DNA of 34,738 bases from Oceanospirillaceae bacterium (GCA_016845445.1 JAERSU010000081.1:1-34738); one strand, 5' to 3'. Positions 1 through 8,359 are shown, numbered from the stretch's first letter. Notes: a model not told the origin generated them from the letters alone. Numbers and translations: made by a program.

Positions 1-540
1 GTGGTGCGCCAATTGGCAAAGGACACCGGAGAAACTACCCACCTGTCTCGTTACAGCAATGGCAGACTAGTTCAGGGGAAGGTTATTGATGCACCATCAC
101 GTGCAGGCATACGCGTACAGGTTGATCCAGCCGAAGAACTGCCACTACATGCCACAGCATCAGGCATCGCCTTCTTATCTGTTTGCACTACGGCTACCCG
201 TGAACAAGCCTTGGCTAAGCCATTGACCTATTACACACCTGCTACGCCAACTTCGCGCGAACAGGTACTACAGCAAGTTGAGCAAGCGCGCGTGCAAGGC
301 TATGCCATAGGTAACGGCGCCTTTGAATCTGGGGCTATTGGTGTTGCAGCCCCAGTGTTTAACGCCACTGGTGATGCCTGTGGAGCTATTTCCGTGGCTA
401 GTCCTGAGTCACGTATGTCACCAGAGCGTCGTGATGAAATCATCAACTTGGTACTAGGTGCTGCCCGTCAAATATCCTGGCATCAAGGCGCCCCACACAA
501 TGTTATTTCTGAATTTGATAGAAGGATTGCTGCCGCATGA
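1..540 (+). CDS. IclR-family transcriptional regulator, C-terminal part (5' end outside window)
   Basis: The 179 visible residues match the effector-binding (GAF-like) half of IclR regulators: an 'LPLHATASGIAFL' stretch around residues 47-59, a 'GYAIGNGAFESGAIGVAAPVF' stretch in the middle, and 'GAISVASPESRM' near residues 128-139. The N-terminal winged helix that would bind DNA is not visible, so the gene very probably starts upstream of base 1 and the GTG at base 1 is only an in-frame codon. The stop overlaps the start of the HAD gene by 4 nt (ATGA at 537-540), which suggests co-transcription and translational coupling. By family knowledge it would sense a small catabolic metabolite and control the adjacent genes. 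The ligand is unknown; a link to the aminotransferase downstream is inferred. Confidence 0.82.
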   Translation: MVRQLAKDTGETTHLSRYSNGRLVQGKVIDAPSRAGIRVQVDPAEELPLHATASGIAFLSVCTTATREQALAKPLTYYTPATPTSREQVLQQVEQARVQGYAIGNGAFESGAIGVAAPVFNATGDACGAISVASPESRMSPERRDEIINLVLGAARQISWHQGAPHNVISEFDRRIAAA

Positions 541-1184
541 GCGCTCAAGCACTAGTTTTGGATTTTGGCGGCGTCATCAGCCGCACCCTGTTTGAGACCC
601 ACGCCCTAACTGAGCAGGCATTGGGTCTAAAAGCCGGCACCTTGACTTGGCAAGGGCCATTTAACCCTGTCAAAGATGATCTGTGGCGTGCCATGCAAGC
701 TGATGAAATCAGCGAACGTGACTACTGGATGACGCGCACCAAAGAAGTAGGAATTTTAATTGGCGAAAACTGGACCAGCATGCAGGAATTTGTCATTGCT
801 GCCCGTGGTGCCGATCCATTACCGGTCATTCGCCCAGAATTTTTAGCCACCATAGAAACCTTGAAAGCCAAAGGCTACCGACTAGCCATTTTATCCAATG
901 AGCTGGACCTATTTTATGGTGCCGACTTCCGTGACAAGCTGCCTTTCTTAAAGGACTTTGAAGTCATCGTCGATGCCACCTACACCAACATTTTGAAGCC
1001 CGATCCTCGTGCCTACGAGGACGTGCTGCAACAACTAAACCTACCTGCCGAGCAATGTGTGTTTGTTGACGACCAACTGAGGAACGTCAAAGGCTCCATT
1101 GCCGCAGGTATGAAAACCGTTCACTTCGACGTCTGCAATCCTCAAGTTAGCTACGCCGAAGCCCTTGAATACTTTGATCTGTGA
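537..1184 (+). CDS. HAD-superfamily hydrolase (HAD-IA type)
   Basis: A 215-residue protein with the four HAD motifs in order. Motif I is 'LDFGGV' near residues 8-13, where the second Asp of the usual DxD is replaced by Gly, as in the epoxide-hydrolase-N-like phosphatase subgroup. Motif II is 'ILSNE' around 118-122, motif III is the Lys of 'LKPDPRAYE' around 154, and motif IV is 'VFVDDQ' around 176-181. A helical cap lies between motifs I and II. It probably hydrolyses a small phosphorylated or halogenated metabolite in the cytoplasm, but the substrate cannot be read from sequence. It sits between an IclR regulator (4-nt overlap) and an aminotransferase (8-nt gap), so the three genes look like one operon. 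Confidence 0.85.
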   Translation: MSAQALVLDFGGVISRTLFETHALTEQALGLKAGTLTWQGPFNPVKDDLWRAMQADEISERDYWMTRTKEVGILIGENWTSMQEFVIAARGADPLPVIRPEFLATIETLKAKGYRLAILSNELDLFYGADFRDKLPFLKDFEVIVDATYTNILKPDPRAYEDVLQQLNLPAEQCVFVDDQLRNVKGSIAAGMKTVHFDVCNPQVSYAEALEYFDL

Positions 1185-1192
1185 GAACTGAC

Positions 1193-2551
1193 ATGAGCAA
1201 CAAAGAATTTATCAAAGCTGAAAACGCCCAACACTGGTGGCACCCAATGGGTCACCCTGCCGCACTACGTGCCAACCAGCCTATGGTGGTATCCGAAGCT
1301 GAAGGCGTAAACATTCGCGATATCGATGGGAACTGGATGATCGATGGTGTTGGCGGCCTATGGAACGTTAACCTAGGTTACTCCTGTGACCCAGTTAAAG
1401 AAGCCATTGCTGAGCAGCTGTACAAGATGCCTTACTACTCCGGCTTTGCTGGCACCTCCAATGAGCCAGCCATTGAGTTGTCTGCCATGTTGACCGATTT
1501 CTTTAAAGAAGATGGTCTAACCCGTGCCTTTTTCACCTCCGGTGGCTCTGACTCTGTTGAATCCTGCCTGCGCCTAGCTCGCCAGTACCACAAGGTACGT
1601 GGTGACCACGGCCGTACCAAGTTTATGTCCCTGAAGCTGGGTTACCATGGCACCCACTTTGGTGGCGCTTCTGTGAATGGTAATAACCGTTTCCGCACCG
1701 CCTATGAACCACTACTTCCAGGTTGTTTCCACCTGCCAGTACCTTATCCGTACCGTAACCCGTTCAATGAAAGTGATCCTGCCAAACTAGCACAGCTATG
1801 TTTGGCAGCTGCGGAAGACGAAATCAAGTTCCAAGGCCCTGAAACCGTTGCCGCCTTTATCATGGAGCCTATTATTGGTGCCGGTGGCATCATCCCATTC
1901 CACCCAAGCTACGTGCAAGGCATGCGTGAAATGTGTACCCGTTACGGTATCCTGTTCATTGCCGACGAGGTTATCACCGCCTTTGGCCGTACTGGCTCTT
2001 GGTCTGGCTCCCGTCACTACAACATCCAACCTGACATGATGTCCACTGCTAAAGCCATTACCTGTGGTTACTTCCCACTAGGTGCCGCCATGATGTCTGA
2101 GAAGGTGCAGGAAGTGTTTGAAGGCAACAGCGATGACATTGCTGCTATCCGCCACGGTTACACCTATTCCGGTCACCCTGTGGGTGCTGCTGCAGCCGTA
2201 GCCTGTCTAAAAGAAACCATGCGCCTACAGGTTAACGAAAACGCCGCTGCCCGTGGTGACCAGATGTTTGCTGGTTTCCAAGCCCTAAAGGACAAGTACG
2301 AGATGGTTGGTGACGTACGCGGTGGTGAAGGTCTCATGACTTGCATGGAATTGGTTTCCAGCCGCGACACCAAAGCCCCTGCCGACCCATCCATAGGCAA
2401 GAAGTTTGGCAAGGTTTGTAACGAAAATGGTGTCATGGTTCGCGTTGCAGGCCACGCCATTATGGTTTCTCCTCCACTTATTATTACGGAAGAAGAAACC
2501 AACAAAATTCTTTCTGCACTGGATGCCGCCTTGGCAGCCGTCAGCGAGTAG
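1193..2551 (+). CDS. class III PLP-dependent aminotransferase (omega-amino acid:pyruvate type)
   Basis: A fold-type I aminotransferase of about 452 residues. Visible marks are 'WNVNLGY' near the N terminus, 'FFTSGGSDSVE' (cofactor phosphate loop), 'GYHGTHFGG', 'ADEVITAFGRTG' with the Asp that contacts the PLP ring, and 'STAKAITCGYFPLGA' with the Schiff-base Lys. 'SGHPVGAAAA' and 'MVSPPLIITEEE' complete the class III pattern. The subgroup resembles beta-alanine, taurine or putrescine:pyruvate transaminases; the amine donor cannot be decided here. A longer reading begins with GTG at 1181, overlapping the HAD stop, but the ATG at 1193 gives the family's usual N terminus (MSNKEFIKAENAQ) and is preferred. 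It is the last gene of the IclR-HAD operon and is followed by a strong terminator. Confidence 0.9.
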   Translation: MSNKEFIKAENAQHWWHPMGHPAALRANQPMVVSEAEGVNIRDIDGNWMIDGVGGLWNVNLGYSCDPVKEAIAEQLYKMPYYSGFAGTSNEPAIELSAMLTDFFKEDGLTRAFFTSGGSDSVESCLRLARQYHKVRGDHGRTKFMSLKLGYHGTHFGGASVNGNNRFRTAYEPLLPGCFHLPVPYPYRNPFNESDPAKLAQLCLAAAEDEIKFQGPETVAAFIMEPIIGAGGIIPFHPSYVQGMREMCTRYGILFIADEVITAFGRTGSWSGSRHYNIQPDMMSTAKAITCGYFPLGAAMMSEKVQEVFEGNSDDIAAIRHGYTYSGHPVGAAAAVACLKETMRLQVNENAAARGDQMFAGFQALKDKYEMVGDVRGGEGLMTCMELVSSRDTKAPADPSIGKKFGKVCNENGVMVRVAGHAIMVSPPLIITEEETNKILSALDAALAAVSE

Positions 2552-2597
2552 TTTCCCTCCTGGGTTTCATTGCTATCCTAATTGATTAGGACTTTTG

Positions 2598-2629
2598 GGG
2601 TCAGATGTACAACATCTGACCCTTTTTTT
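2598..2629 (+). terminator. Rho-independent terminator after the aminotransferase gene
   Basis: A perfect 11-bp stem (GGGTCAGATGT at 2598-2608 with ACATCTGACCC at 2612-2622), a 3-nt loop ACA, then seven T residues at 2623-2629. It lies 46 bp after the aminotransferase stop and closes the first operon. Its arms share GGGTCAGA/TCTGACCC with the palindrome at 6265-6294, so it may derive from the same repeat family. Confidence 0.9.
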
Positions 2630-2708
2630 ATGTACAGGATGTAAGATCAAGAAATCTATACAATGGTCGATAAGTCGTTTAGTAACTGAACAAGCTCGAC
2701 ACTGTACA

Positions 2709-4589
2709 ATGATCCGTTTATTTATTTTAGCCAGCGCACTATTCTTTGCCTTGACGACCCACGCCAAGGACATGTCTACCTGGTCTGACCGCACCATGTG
2801 CCGACTAGCACCTGAATTAGCCACTGACAGCCATTATCAATGGCACTTAGATAAGCGCGGCCTTATGTGCACCGATGACGGATTTTATCGTGAGGCCCGC
2901 TATGTCACCCAATCAGGCATCTGCGTAGAACAGCCCACCAGTCTAGAACCCATGCCGGCAAAACCATTTTTTAGCGCCGATTACCTACCACAAAGCAACC
3001 TTAGCTTCACCACTAAACAGCAGCCATTACTCTTGGCGCAAGCGGATTTCAACGCTGATGGATTGGCTGATTTCTTGCTCGCGAGCAATCGTGCAGATAG
3101 CCAGCTATCCCTGCTCTACGGCCAGATTGATGGTAAATTAAAGCAACATGAGTTACCCCATTTAACTGGATTAGCTGCGCACATTAGGGGTGCCAAGATA
3201 GCCGATCTCAATGCCGACAAACTGGTCGATTTCATCGTTTATGGTGATCACGGCCAGCATTGGCAATTCATCAATCTAGGTAACGGCTTTGAAGCCTCGC
3301 AAATTTCGGCCTTGGGAAACGAAAACCACATACTGGATGTCCATATTGCCGATATCAACCTAGATCAATTACCAGATCTCATCCCCGTTCGCGCTGGCAC
3401 TGACACGCTCAAATCACCCCTCGCCAACACCGCACAAGGTTTTCAGTTGGTGGAGCAAAGCTATAGCCCAGCCATAAACAATGCCCATGTTACTGCCGTC
3501 ACAGCAGGTGACTACAATAAAGATGGTTTTACCGATCTCGCCTTTAGTGAAGACGGCAAGCACAATCAACTGATTATATTACTAGGCGATCAGGACCTTA
3601 ATAATCGCGATAACCAGTTTTTAATTTTGCCAGGCGTTGAGCATACAACCAACTATAGCCGTTTGCATTCCAGTGATTTGAATAATGATGGCTATGCAGA
3701 CATCATTCACGCCTATACCTATGCTGTTGATGAAGCTATAGAAGTCTCAGCCATACGCCTATTCATCAACCAACAGGGTTGCTTCACCGATGCCACAGCC
3801 ACCATGCTGCCCGACTATCCACAGGCACTAGCACAAACTACTTCCACATCAGCAATTGGCAACATTCAAGTCATCGACATCAACCACGATGGCCTCAATG
3901 ACCTGTTGATTCAGCATCAACAAGCGCAAACTGAAGGTGTCGTCTTACTCAATTCAGGCAATCAATACCTCAATATCGAGCTGACCGATTGGCATGCTGA
4001 TCAACAACGCCTAGCCGGTGATATCAATGGCGATCAAATGATCGACTTGATTGCCCTGCAACAACATAAAGATGGCCGCTGGCAGGTTAATAGCTACCTG
4101 CACCCCAGCCCCCTAACCACACCTTTTGCACCTGCTATACCGGTAGACTTCGACAGCATCAACGAGGGCCAAAAGGCAGCCCTAGATGGCTTTTTAGGCG
4201 GCCACCTAATGCCTGCCATTAGTTTGGCTGATGCCCTCAAGGGCACATCCATGCATAAGACAAGGGTGAACACTAAGGTCGCCTGGCATCTGATCCCCAA
4301 ACAGGCTCCCCATGACATCACCTTCCTTGGCTTGGATGATGTCAGCATGGTGGATGACAACTGGCAAATCCTCACCAAAGAGGTGTATTTCTTCTACCCA
4401 ACTAGAGATCATCGAGACAGCCTAGTGATGCATAGTAACCGCCAAGATCAGATTATACTGCGCGGCCATATGCACGTTACGCCGAAAGAGCGACGTCAGG
4501 ATATTGAGATCTTTGGCCATCGCAATAATAGCTTTGCCATGGGGGTATTAGATAAGGGCGATCTGCTCCTGCTAGAATTTCTGCCATAA
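2709..4589 (+). CDS. secreted FG-GAP/VCBS-repeat protein
   Basis: 626 residues from the ATG at 2709. This start gives a clean signal peptide (MIRLFILASALFFALTTHA); longer frames run back through the terminator hairpin and are rejected. Seven Asp/Asn-rich calcium-binding-like loops occur at about residues 113, 166, 215, 268, 323, 390 and 438 (for example 'ADFNADGLADF', 'GDYNKDGFTDL', 'DINGDQMIDL'), spaced about 48-67 residues, which fits blades of an FG-GAP/VCBS beta-propeller. An N-terminal segment with Cys31, Cys54 ('KRGLMC') and Cys72 precedes the propeller. A C-terminal region of about 160 residues follows it and matches nothing I recognise. It is probably exported to the periplasm or outside the cell. 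The function is unknown; adhesion or binding is only a family-level guess. It has its own transcription unit. Confidence 0.8.
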   Translation: MIRLFILASALFFALTTHAKDMSTWSDRTMCRLAPELATDSHYQWHLDKRGLMCTDDGFYREARYVTQSGICVEQPTSLEPMPAKPFFSADYLPQSNLSFTTKQQPLLLAQADFNADGLADFLLASNRADSQLSLLYGQIDGKLKQHELPHLTGLAAHIRGAKIADLNADKLVDFIVYGDHGQHWQFINLGNGFEASQISALGNENHILDVHIADINLDQLPDLIPVRAGTDTLKSPLANTAQGFQLVEQSYSPAINNAHVTAVTAGDYNKDGFTDLAFSEDGKHNQLIILLGDQDLNNRDNQFLILPGVEHTTNYSRLHSSDLNNDGYADIIHAYTYAVDEAIEVSAIRLFINQQGCFTDATATMLPDYPQALAQTTSTSAIGNIQVIDINHDGLNDLLIQHQQAQTEGVVLLNSGNQYLNIELTDWHADQQRLAGDINGDQMIDLIALQQHKDGRWQVNSYLHPSPLTTPFAPAIPVDFDSINEGQKAALDGFLGGHLMPAISLADALKGTSMHKTRVNTKVAWHLIPKQAPHDITFLGLDDVSMVDDNWQILTKEVYFFYPTRDHRDSLVMHSNRQDQIILRGHMHVTPKERRQDIEIFGHRNNSFAMGVLDKGDLLLLEFLP

Positions 4590-4655
4590 TTGCCATTTGA
4601 CGAGATTACGGATAAAGTAACCTGCTGGACTACCCAAAATGAAAAAACTATTCAC

Positions 4656-5111
4656 ATGCAGCTAAATCAACGGGATATTTCCTTACTTCATCTATTGCAA
4701 AAAGACTGCCGCATGGCCAATGCCGACCTCGCGGAACAGGTAGGCATGTCAGCCTCTGCCTGCTGGCGGCGCATTAAAGCGTTTGAGGAAGCAGGCATCA
4801 TAAGCCGCTACGGCGCCATTATTAACGAAACCAATTTGGGCTTACAATTTCGTGCCATGGTGCACGTTAGCCTGTCTCGACATGATCCAGAAGGTGGCCT
4901 TAAATTTACCGAAGCCATGCAAAATCGCAATGAAGTCAGCGAATGCTACGCCACCACAGGCCGTGAAGATTTTAGCATGCAGGTCGTGTGCGTCGACATT
5001 GCCGCCTATAATGATTTTTTAGAAAACTACCTATTCAAACTAGGCGTCGTAGAAAGCGTCCACACCAACGTTATCCTACGGGACATCAAACGCCACGGCC
5101 TAATTGGCTAA
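4656..5111 (+). CDS. Lrp/AsnC-family transcriptional regulator
   Basis: 151 residues from the ATG at 4656 (MQLNQRDISLLHLLQKD). A start at the TTG at 4590 would add 22 residues unlike the family and is rejected. The N-terminal helix-turn-helix covers about residues 5-50 ('NADLAEQVGMSASACWRRIKAFE'-type pattern). The C-terminal RAM ligand-binding/oligomerisation domain spans about 65-145, ending in 'VVESVHTNVILRDIK', typical of the family. Members bind DNA as octamers or other oligomers and usually respond to amino acids. The gene starts 66 bp after the FG-GAP gene and 25 bp before a thioesterase gene in the same direction. No target can be assigned from sequence, although the aminotransferase cluster upstream would be a reasonable one. 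Confidence 0.9.
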   Translation: MQLNQRDISLLHLLQKDCRMANADLAEQVGMSASACWRRIKAFEEAGIISRYGAIINETNLGLQFRAMVHVSLSRHDPEGGLKFTEAMQNRNEVSECYATTGREDFSMQVVCVDIAAYNDFLENYLFKLGVVESVHTNVILRDIKRHGLIG

Positions 5112-5136
5112 CCACACTTTTAGAGACTGACAAAGA

Positions 5137-5583
5137 ATGAGCAACCAACCCATTAATCCTGATCTAATTGCCTTACATAGTGTAATGGATGAAGGCCATA
5201 CCAATGTCACCTTGGATGTTAATCCATTAGCTCAACATCTCAACACCAAGATTATGACGGCAGAATTCGGCTCGGTAACCATGGCTTTCACCATCGGTGA
5301 TGAGTTTGTACAGGGCAATGGAGTCATCCAAGGTGGTGCCTTGGCCATGATGCTGGATTTTGGCTTAGCCTTTGCCGGCATGTCCGTCATCAGCCTAGAA
5401 CAAAATGTCTCTACTACCAACATGAATGTCAGCTTTATGCGCCCAGCTTTGCCGGGCGAATACACCGTTGTAGGTGACGTTGAAAAGGCAGGTCGAAGCA
5501 TGATCTTTGCGCGCTGCCAGCTGTTTGATAGCAATGATAAGTTGGTTGCCAGTGCCAGTTCGCCCTTAATGGTATTGAAATAA
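5137..5583 (+). CDS. PaaI-type hotdog thioesterase
   Basis: A 148-residue single hotdog-fold protein. The motif 'GNGVIQGGALAMMLDFGLAFAG' at about residues 60-81 is the central helix region of the PaaI / acyl-CoA thioesterase family, with Gln65-Gly-Gly where many members have His-Gly-Gly and Asp74 as a likely catalytic acid. The second half ('STTNMNVSFMRPALPGEYTVVGDVEKAGRSM') follows the family's beta-strand pattern. It probably hydrolyses a medium-chain or aryl acyl-CoA in the cytoplasm. It follows the AsnC-type regulator by 25 bp and converges with the AlkB-like gene, leaving a 44-bp junction. The substrate is unknown. Confidence 0.85.
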   Translation: MSNQPINPDLIALHSVMDEGHTNVTLDVNPLAQHLNTKIMTAEFGSVTMAFTIGDEFVQGNGVIQGGALAMMLDFGLAFAGMSVISLEQNVSTTNMNVSFMRPALPGEYTVVGDVEKAGRSMIFARCQLFDSNDKLVASASSPLMVLK

Positions 5584-5627
5584 GTAGGGTGTCCTTTAGG
5601 CCAACAATCTGATGCCAGCAAGTCGGC

Positions 5628-6236
5628 CTATTTAACAATGCTTCGAAACGTCAGATTGATGCGTGCTTCGGTAACGCCAGCCACCGGCGGCAAGCGATGT
5701 AACCAATTATCCTGCGTTGCCCCCTGCATCACTAACAAACTACCATGGGCCAGTTCTAGCTCGACCTTTTGCTTACTGGTTTTATGCTTAAACGAGAAGC
5801 GTCGTTGCGCACCTAGTGTTAATGATGCTATCGCCCCATGATGGAGCAGGTCTTTTTCACCATCGCTGTGATAAGCCATGCCATCCTGACCATCGTTATA
5901 GAGATTCACTAAACAGGAATTAAACCGCTTGTCGGTAACCGCTTCCACCATCTGCTTTAACTGCAAGAGTGCATCCGTCCACGGCCAGGCTGTCTTGGTA
6001 ATACCGGAATAGGTATAGGCAAAGGGCTGACTTCCATGCCAGGCAATGCGACGCCGCGTTGCAATCACCTCGCCATTCACCCGCGCCTGATCAGGTTGCC
6101 AGTCGATGCTGGTGAGCAGCGTTTGCAGATAATGGTCAGCTTGGTCTAAAGACAGTACACGGCCGAAATAATAAACCTCGCCATCAAAGGGTAGAAGGTT
6201 TTCAGCAGTGTCTCGTTGATCGTCAAATAGATCCAT
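5628..6236 (-). CDS. AlkB-like 2-oxoglutarate/Fe(II) dioxygenase
   Basis: 202 residues from the ATG at 6236; TTG and GTG codons just upstream are possible but less likely. The iron-binding triad reads His123-x-Asp125 ('YHSDGEKDL') and His180 ('NWLHRLP'). The preceding 'NLYNDGQDGMAYHSD' matches the conserved N-x-Y...H-x-D block, and Arg192/Arg198 in 'ARINLTFRSI' would hold 2-oxoglutarate. The family oxidatively removes alkyl groups from bases such as 1-methyladenine and 3-methylcytosine in DNA or RNA. The sequence looks closer to the short ALKBH2/3-like bacterial form than to E. coli AlkB, which is an inference. The gene is downstream of trpA on the same strand, separated by a 30-bp palindrome, so it may or may not be co-transcribed. 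Confidence 0.88.
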   Translation of the reverse strand: MDLFDDQRDTAENLLPFDGEVYYFGRVLSLDQADHYLQTLLTSIDWQPDQARVNGEVIATRRRIAWHGSQPFAYTYSGITKTAWPWTDALLQLKQMVEAVTDKRFNSCLVNLYNDGQDGMAYHSDGEKDLLHHGAIASLTLGAQRRFSFKHKTSKQKVELELAHGSLLVMQGATQDNWLHRLPPVAGVTEARINLTFRSIVK

Positions 6237-6264
6237 CACCAAATACCATAGGTAGCAGATTGAT

Positions 6265-6294
6265 TAGGGTCAGACCCCATGGGGTCTGACCCTA
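6265..6294. repeat. perfect 30-bp palindrome, REP-like
   Basis: Each 15-bp half reads TAGGGTCAGACCCCA, followed directly by its reverse complement. It lies between trpA and the AlkB-like gene. No T-run follows on the minus strand (the next bases are AATCAATC), so it is not a standard intrinsic terminator. It shares the GGGTCAGA core with the terminator at 2598-2622, which points to a dispersed palindromic repeat family. Confidence 0.7.
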
Positions 6295-6315
6295 AAGTGC
6301 CAGGTATATTTACAA

Positions 6316-7080
6316 TTAGGCAAGGATCGATTTGATAAAGGGCCCAACGGCTTCAACGCCATCATTTTCCATAACACGGATGGCTTCCGAACCAATGATG
6401 GCCACATCGGCTTTACCACGAATAAATTCGTAGTCGGCTTTGGACTTCACACCAAAACCTAGAGCCAATGGCAGGTCCGTGGCTTGGCGACATTCAGCTA
6501 GGTAGGTACCTAGCTCATCACCAAACTGGGTATCCTTACCGGTGACACCTTTACGGGCTACGGTGTACATAAAGCCAGAGGTGTGCTCATTAAGATACTG
6601 CTTGCGCTCCATGGGGCTATTTGGCGTGAAGATATGCACCGGATCCAGGCCATGTTTTTGCATAGCTTGTAAGTAATCACTAGCTTCCTCAGGCGGTAAA
6701 TCCGGGATGATGGCACCCTTGATGTTGATATCCTGCATCTTGGCAACAAAGTCCTCTACCCCATACTTATATAGAATGTTGTAGTAGGTCATAAACAAGA
6801 AGGGAATATCAAAGGCAGCGGTAATTTTCTCTGCCATCTCTAGACTCTTTTCCATGCTCGCACCGGCCTTAAGGGCCTCGGCATTGGCTTTCAAGATAAC
6901 CGGCCCATCGGCCATAGGTTCAGAAAAGGGAATCTGTAATTCCATCAGATCCACACCAGCTTCTACCATGGCTTCGACCAGACGCATGGAATCGTCATAG
7001 GATGGATAACCCAAGACAATATGGGTCATTAGCAGTAGGTCTTTTTGTTGCAGACGGTTTTTAATGTATTGCTCCAACAT
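6316..7080 (-). CDS. trpA: tryptophan synthase alpha subunit
   Basis: 254 residues from the ATG at 7080, which follows the trpB stop with one base between (TAA-C-ATG), so translation is coupled. It cleaves indole-3-glycerol phosphate to indole and glyceraldehyde-3-phosphate in the TrpA2B2 complex. Catalytic residues are present: Glu47 in 'LMELQIPFSEP' and Asp58 in 'MADGP'. The substrate-phosphate loop 'GFGVKSKADY' and 'IIGSEAIRVME' are recognisable, as is 'RKGVTGKDT'. The sequence is divergent: 'MELQIPFSEPMADGP' replaces the more usual 'ELGIPFSDPLADGP'. A much longer frame reaching back into trpB is spurious. No other trp gene is nearby. The length is close to the usual 260-270. Confidence 0.9.
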   Translation of the reverse strand: MLEQYIKNRLQQKDLLLMTHIVLGYPSYDDSMRLVEAMVEAGVDLMELQIPFSEPMADGPVILKANAEALKAGASMEKSLEMAEKITAAFDIPFLFMTYYNILYKYGVEDFVAKMQDINIKGAIIPDLPPEEASDYLQAMQKHGLDPVHIFTPNSPMERKQYLNEHTSGFMYTVARKGVTGKDTQFGDELGTYLAECRQATDLPLALGFGVKSKADYEFIRGKADVAIIGSEAIRVMENDGVEAVGPFIKSILA

Positions 7081-7081
7081 G

Positions 7082-8335
7082 TTACTTCTCCCCTTTCTGA
7101 TCTGCACGAGCGCGGTACTCATCGGCCTTGTTAATAATAAAATCACGCCACTTAGGATCATCAATGGCATCCGCCACGGTAAAGATGTCCTTGTCAGCAC
7201 GGCCAGATTGGTTGATCAAAATAATCTCATCAGAACTCATATTGGGGGCTTCTTTGAATGCCTGAGCAAAGGCATGGGAAGATTCCAAGGCTGGGATCAA
7301 GCCTTCTTTTTTTACCGCAAGCTGCATGGCTGCCACCACATCGTCATCCGTGGCCGCTTCAAAACGCACGCGCTTGGATTCGTGCAGGTCTGCCAAAATG
7401 GGCGACACACCCACATAATCAAGGCCAGCAGATACCGAGTGGGTTTCCATCATCTGGCCATCGTCATCTTGCAAGAAGTAGGTTTTGTAACCCTGTGCCA
7501 CACCCACAGACGCATCGTCATAGGCCAAGCGGGCAGCGTGTTCACCAATGCCCTTGCCACGACCACCAGCTTCCACACCAATCAATTCCACTTCCTTGTC
7601 ATCCATAAAGCCGCTAAATACCCCCATGGCATTGGAACCACCGCCCACACAGGCATACACGCGATCCGGCAGACGGCCTTTGCGCTCGAGCATCTGCGCA
7701 CGGGCTTCGTTACCAATAATGGATTGGAACCAGGACACCATTTCTGGGAATGGGTATGGGCCACAGGCGGTACCCAACACATAGTGGGTATCATCCATGT
7801 TGGTAACCCAATCACGGAAGGCTTCGTTAATGGCGTCTTTTAAGGTGGCACTACCATCTTCCACAGGGATTACCGTCGCACCCATTTGCTCCATCCAGAA
7901 TACATTCGGACGTTGACGAGCAACGTCGACGGCACCCATGTAAATGGTGCAATCAAAGCCAAACTTGGCGGCCATGGTGGCCGTCGCCACGCCGTGCTGG
8001 CCAGCACCGGTTTCGGCGATGACACGCTTTTTGCCCATACGCTTAGTCAACAACCCTTGGCCCATGACGTTATTAGCCTTATGGGCTCCTGTGTGGTTTA
8101 GATCTTCACGCTTAATGTAGATCTGCGCGCCACCAAAATGCTTAGTTAAATTTTCCGCATAGGTAATGGGTGTAGCGCGACAAGAATAGGTGGACATGAG
8201 GTCAACGTATTCTTGCCAAAAAGCTGGGTCCGCTTTGGCCTCTAAATAGGCCTGTTCCAACTGATCAAAGGTAGGTACCAGTATCTCTGGAATAAAAGCC
8301 CCACCAAACTTATTAAAATAACCGCGATTTTTCAT
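7082..8335 (-). CDS. trpB: tryptophan synthase beta subunit
   Basis: A 417-residue PLP enzyme that condenses indole with L-serine to give tryptophan. The PLP Lys86 lies in 'HTGAHKANN', the catalytic Glu108 in 'AETGAGQHG', the phosphate-binding loop is 'CVGGGSNAMG', and 'HSVSAGLDYVGV' and 'INQSGRADKD' contain the Asp and Ser expected in TrpB1. The N terminus reads 'FGGAFIPEIL' rather than the common 'YGGQFVPETL', and 'DYVGVSP' replaces 'DYPGVGP', so with its TrpA it forms a divergent pair. The ATG at 8335 has an AGGA-type ribosome site 8 nt upstream. It lies 24 bp downstream of a GntR/UTRA regulator gene on the same strand. Sequence alone cannot tell biosynthetic from indole-salvage use. Confidence 0.92.
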   Translation of the reverse strand: MKNRGYFNKFGGAFIPEILVPTFDQLEQAYLEAKADPAFWQEYVDLMSTYSCRATPITYAENLTKHFGGAQIYIKREDLNHTGAHKANNVMGQGLLTKRMGKKRVIAETGAGQHGVATATMAAKFGFDCTIYMGAVDVARQRPNVFWMEQMGATVIPVEDGSATLKDAINEAFRDWVTNMDDTHYVLGTACGPYPFPEMVSWFQSIIGNEARAQMLERKGRLPDRVYACVGGGSNAMGVFSGFMDDKEVELIGVEAGGRGKGIGEHAARLAYDDASVGVAQGYKTYFLQDDDGQMMETHSVSAGLDYVGVSPILADLHESKRVRFEAATDDDVVAAMQLAVKKEGLIPALESSHAFAQAFKEAPNMSSDEIILINQSGRADKDIFTVADAIDDPKWRDFIINKADEYRARADQKGEK

Positions 8336-8359
8336 CTTTTTGTCCTAACAATTTCACCA

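Noticed and set aside
2595-2708. N-terminal extension of the FG-GAP protein from a TTG codon
   Set aside because: It translates the terminator hairpin and its T-tract; the ATG at 2709 gives a signal peptide directly.
5584-5627. Bidirectional terminator between the thioesterase and AlkB-like genes
   Set aside because: Only a 6-bp TAGGCC/GGCCTA pair with a 22-nt loop is present; too weak to list.
6237-6315. Intrinsic terminator after trpA
   Set aside because: The palindrome at 6265-6294 has no T-run on the minus strand, so it was called a repeat instead.
7064-7843. 259-codon plus-strand ORF opposite trpB
   Set aside because: It is a long shadow of the trpB codons; trpB has all catalytic motifs and the opposite frame shows none.
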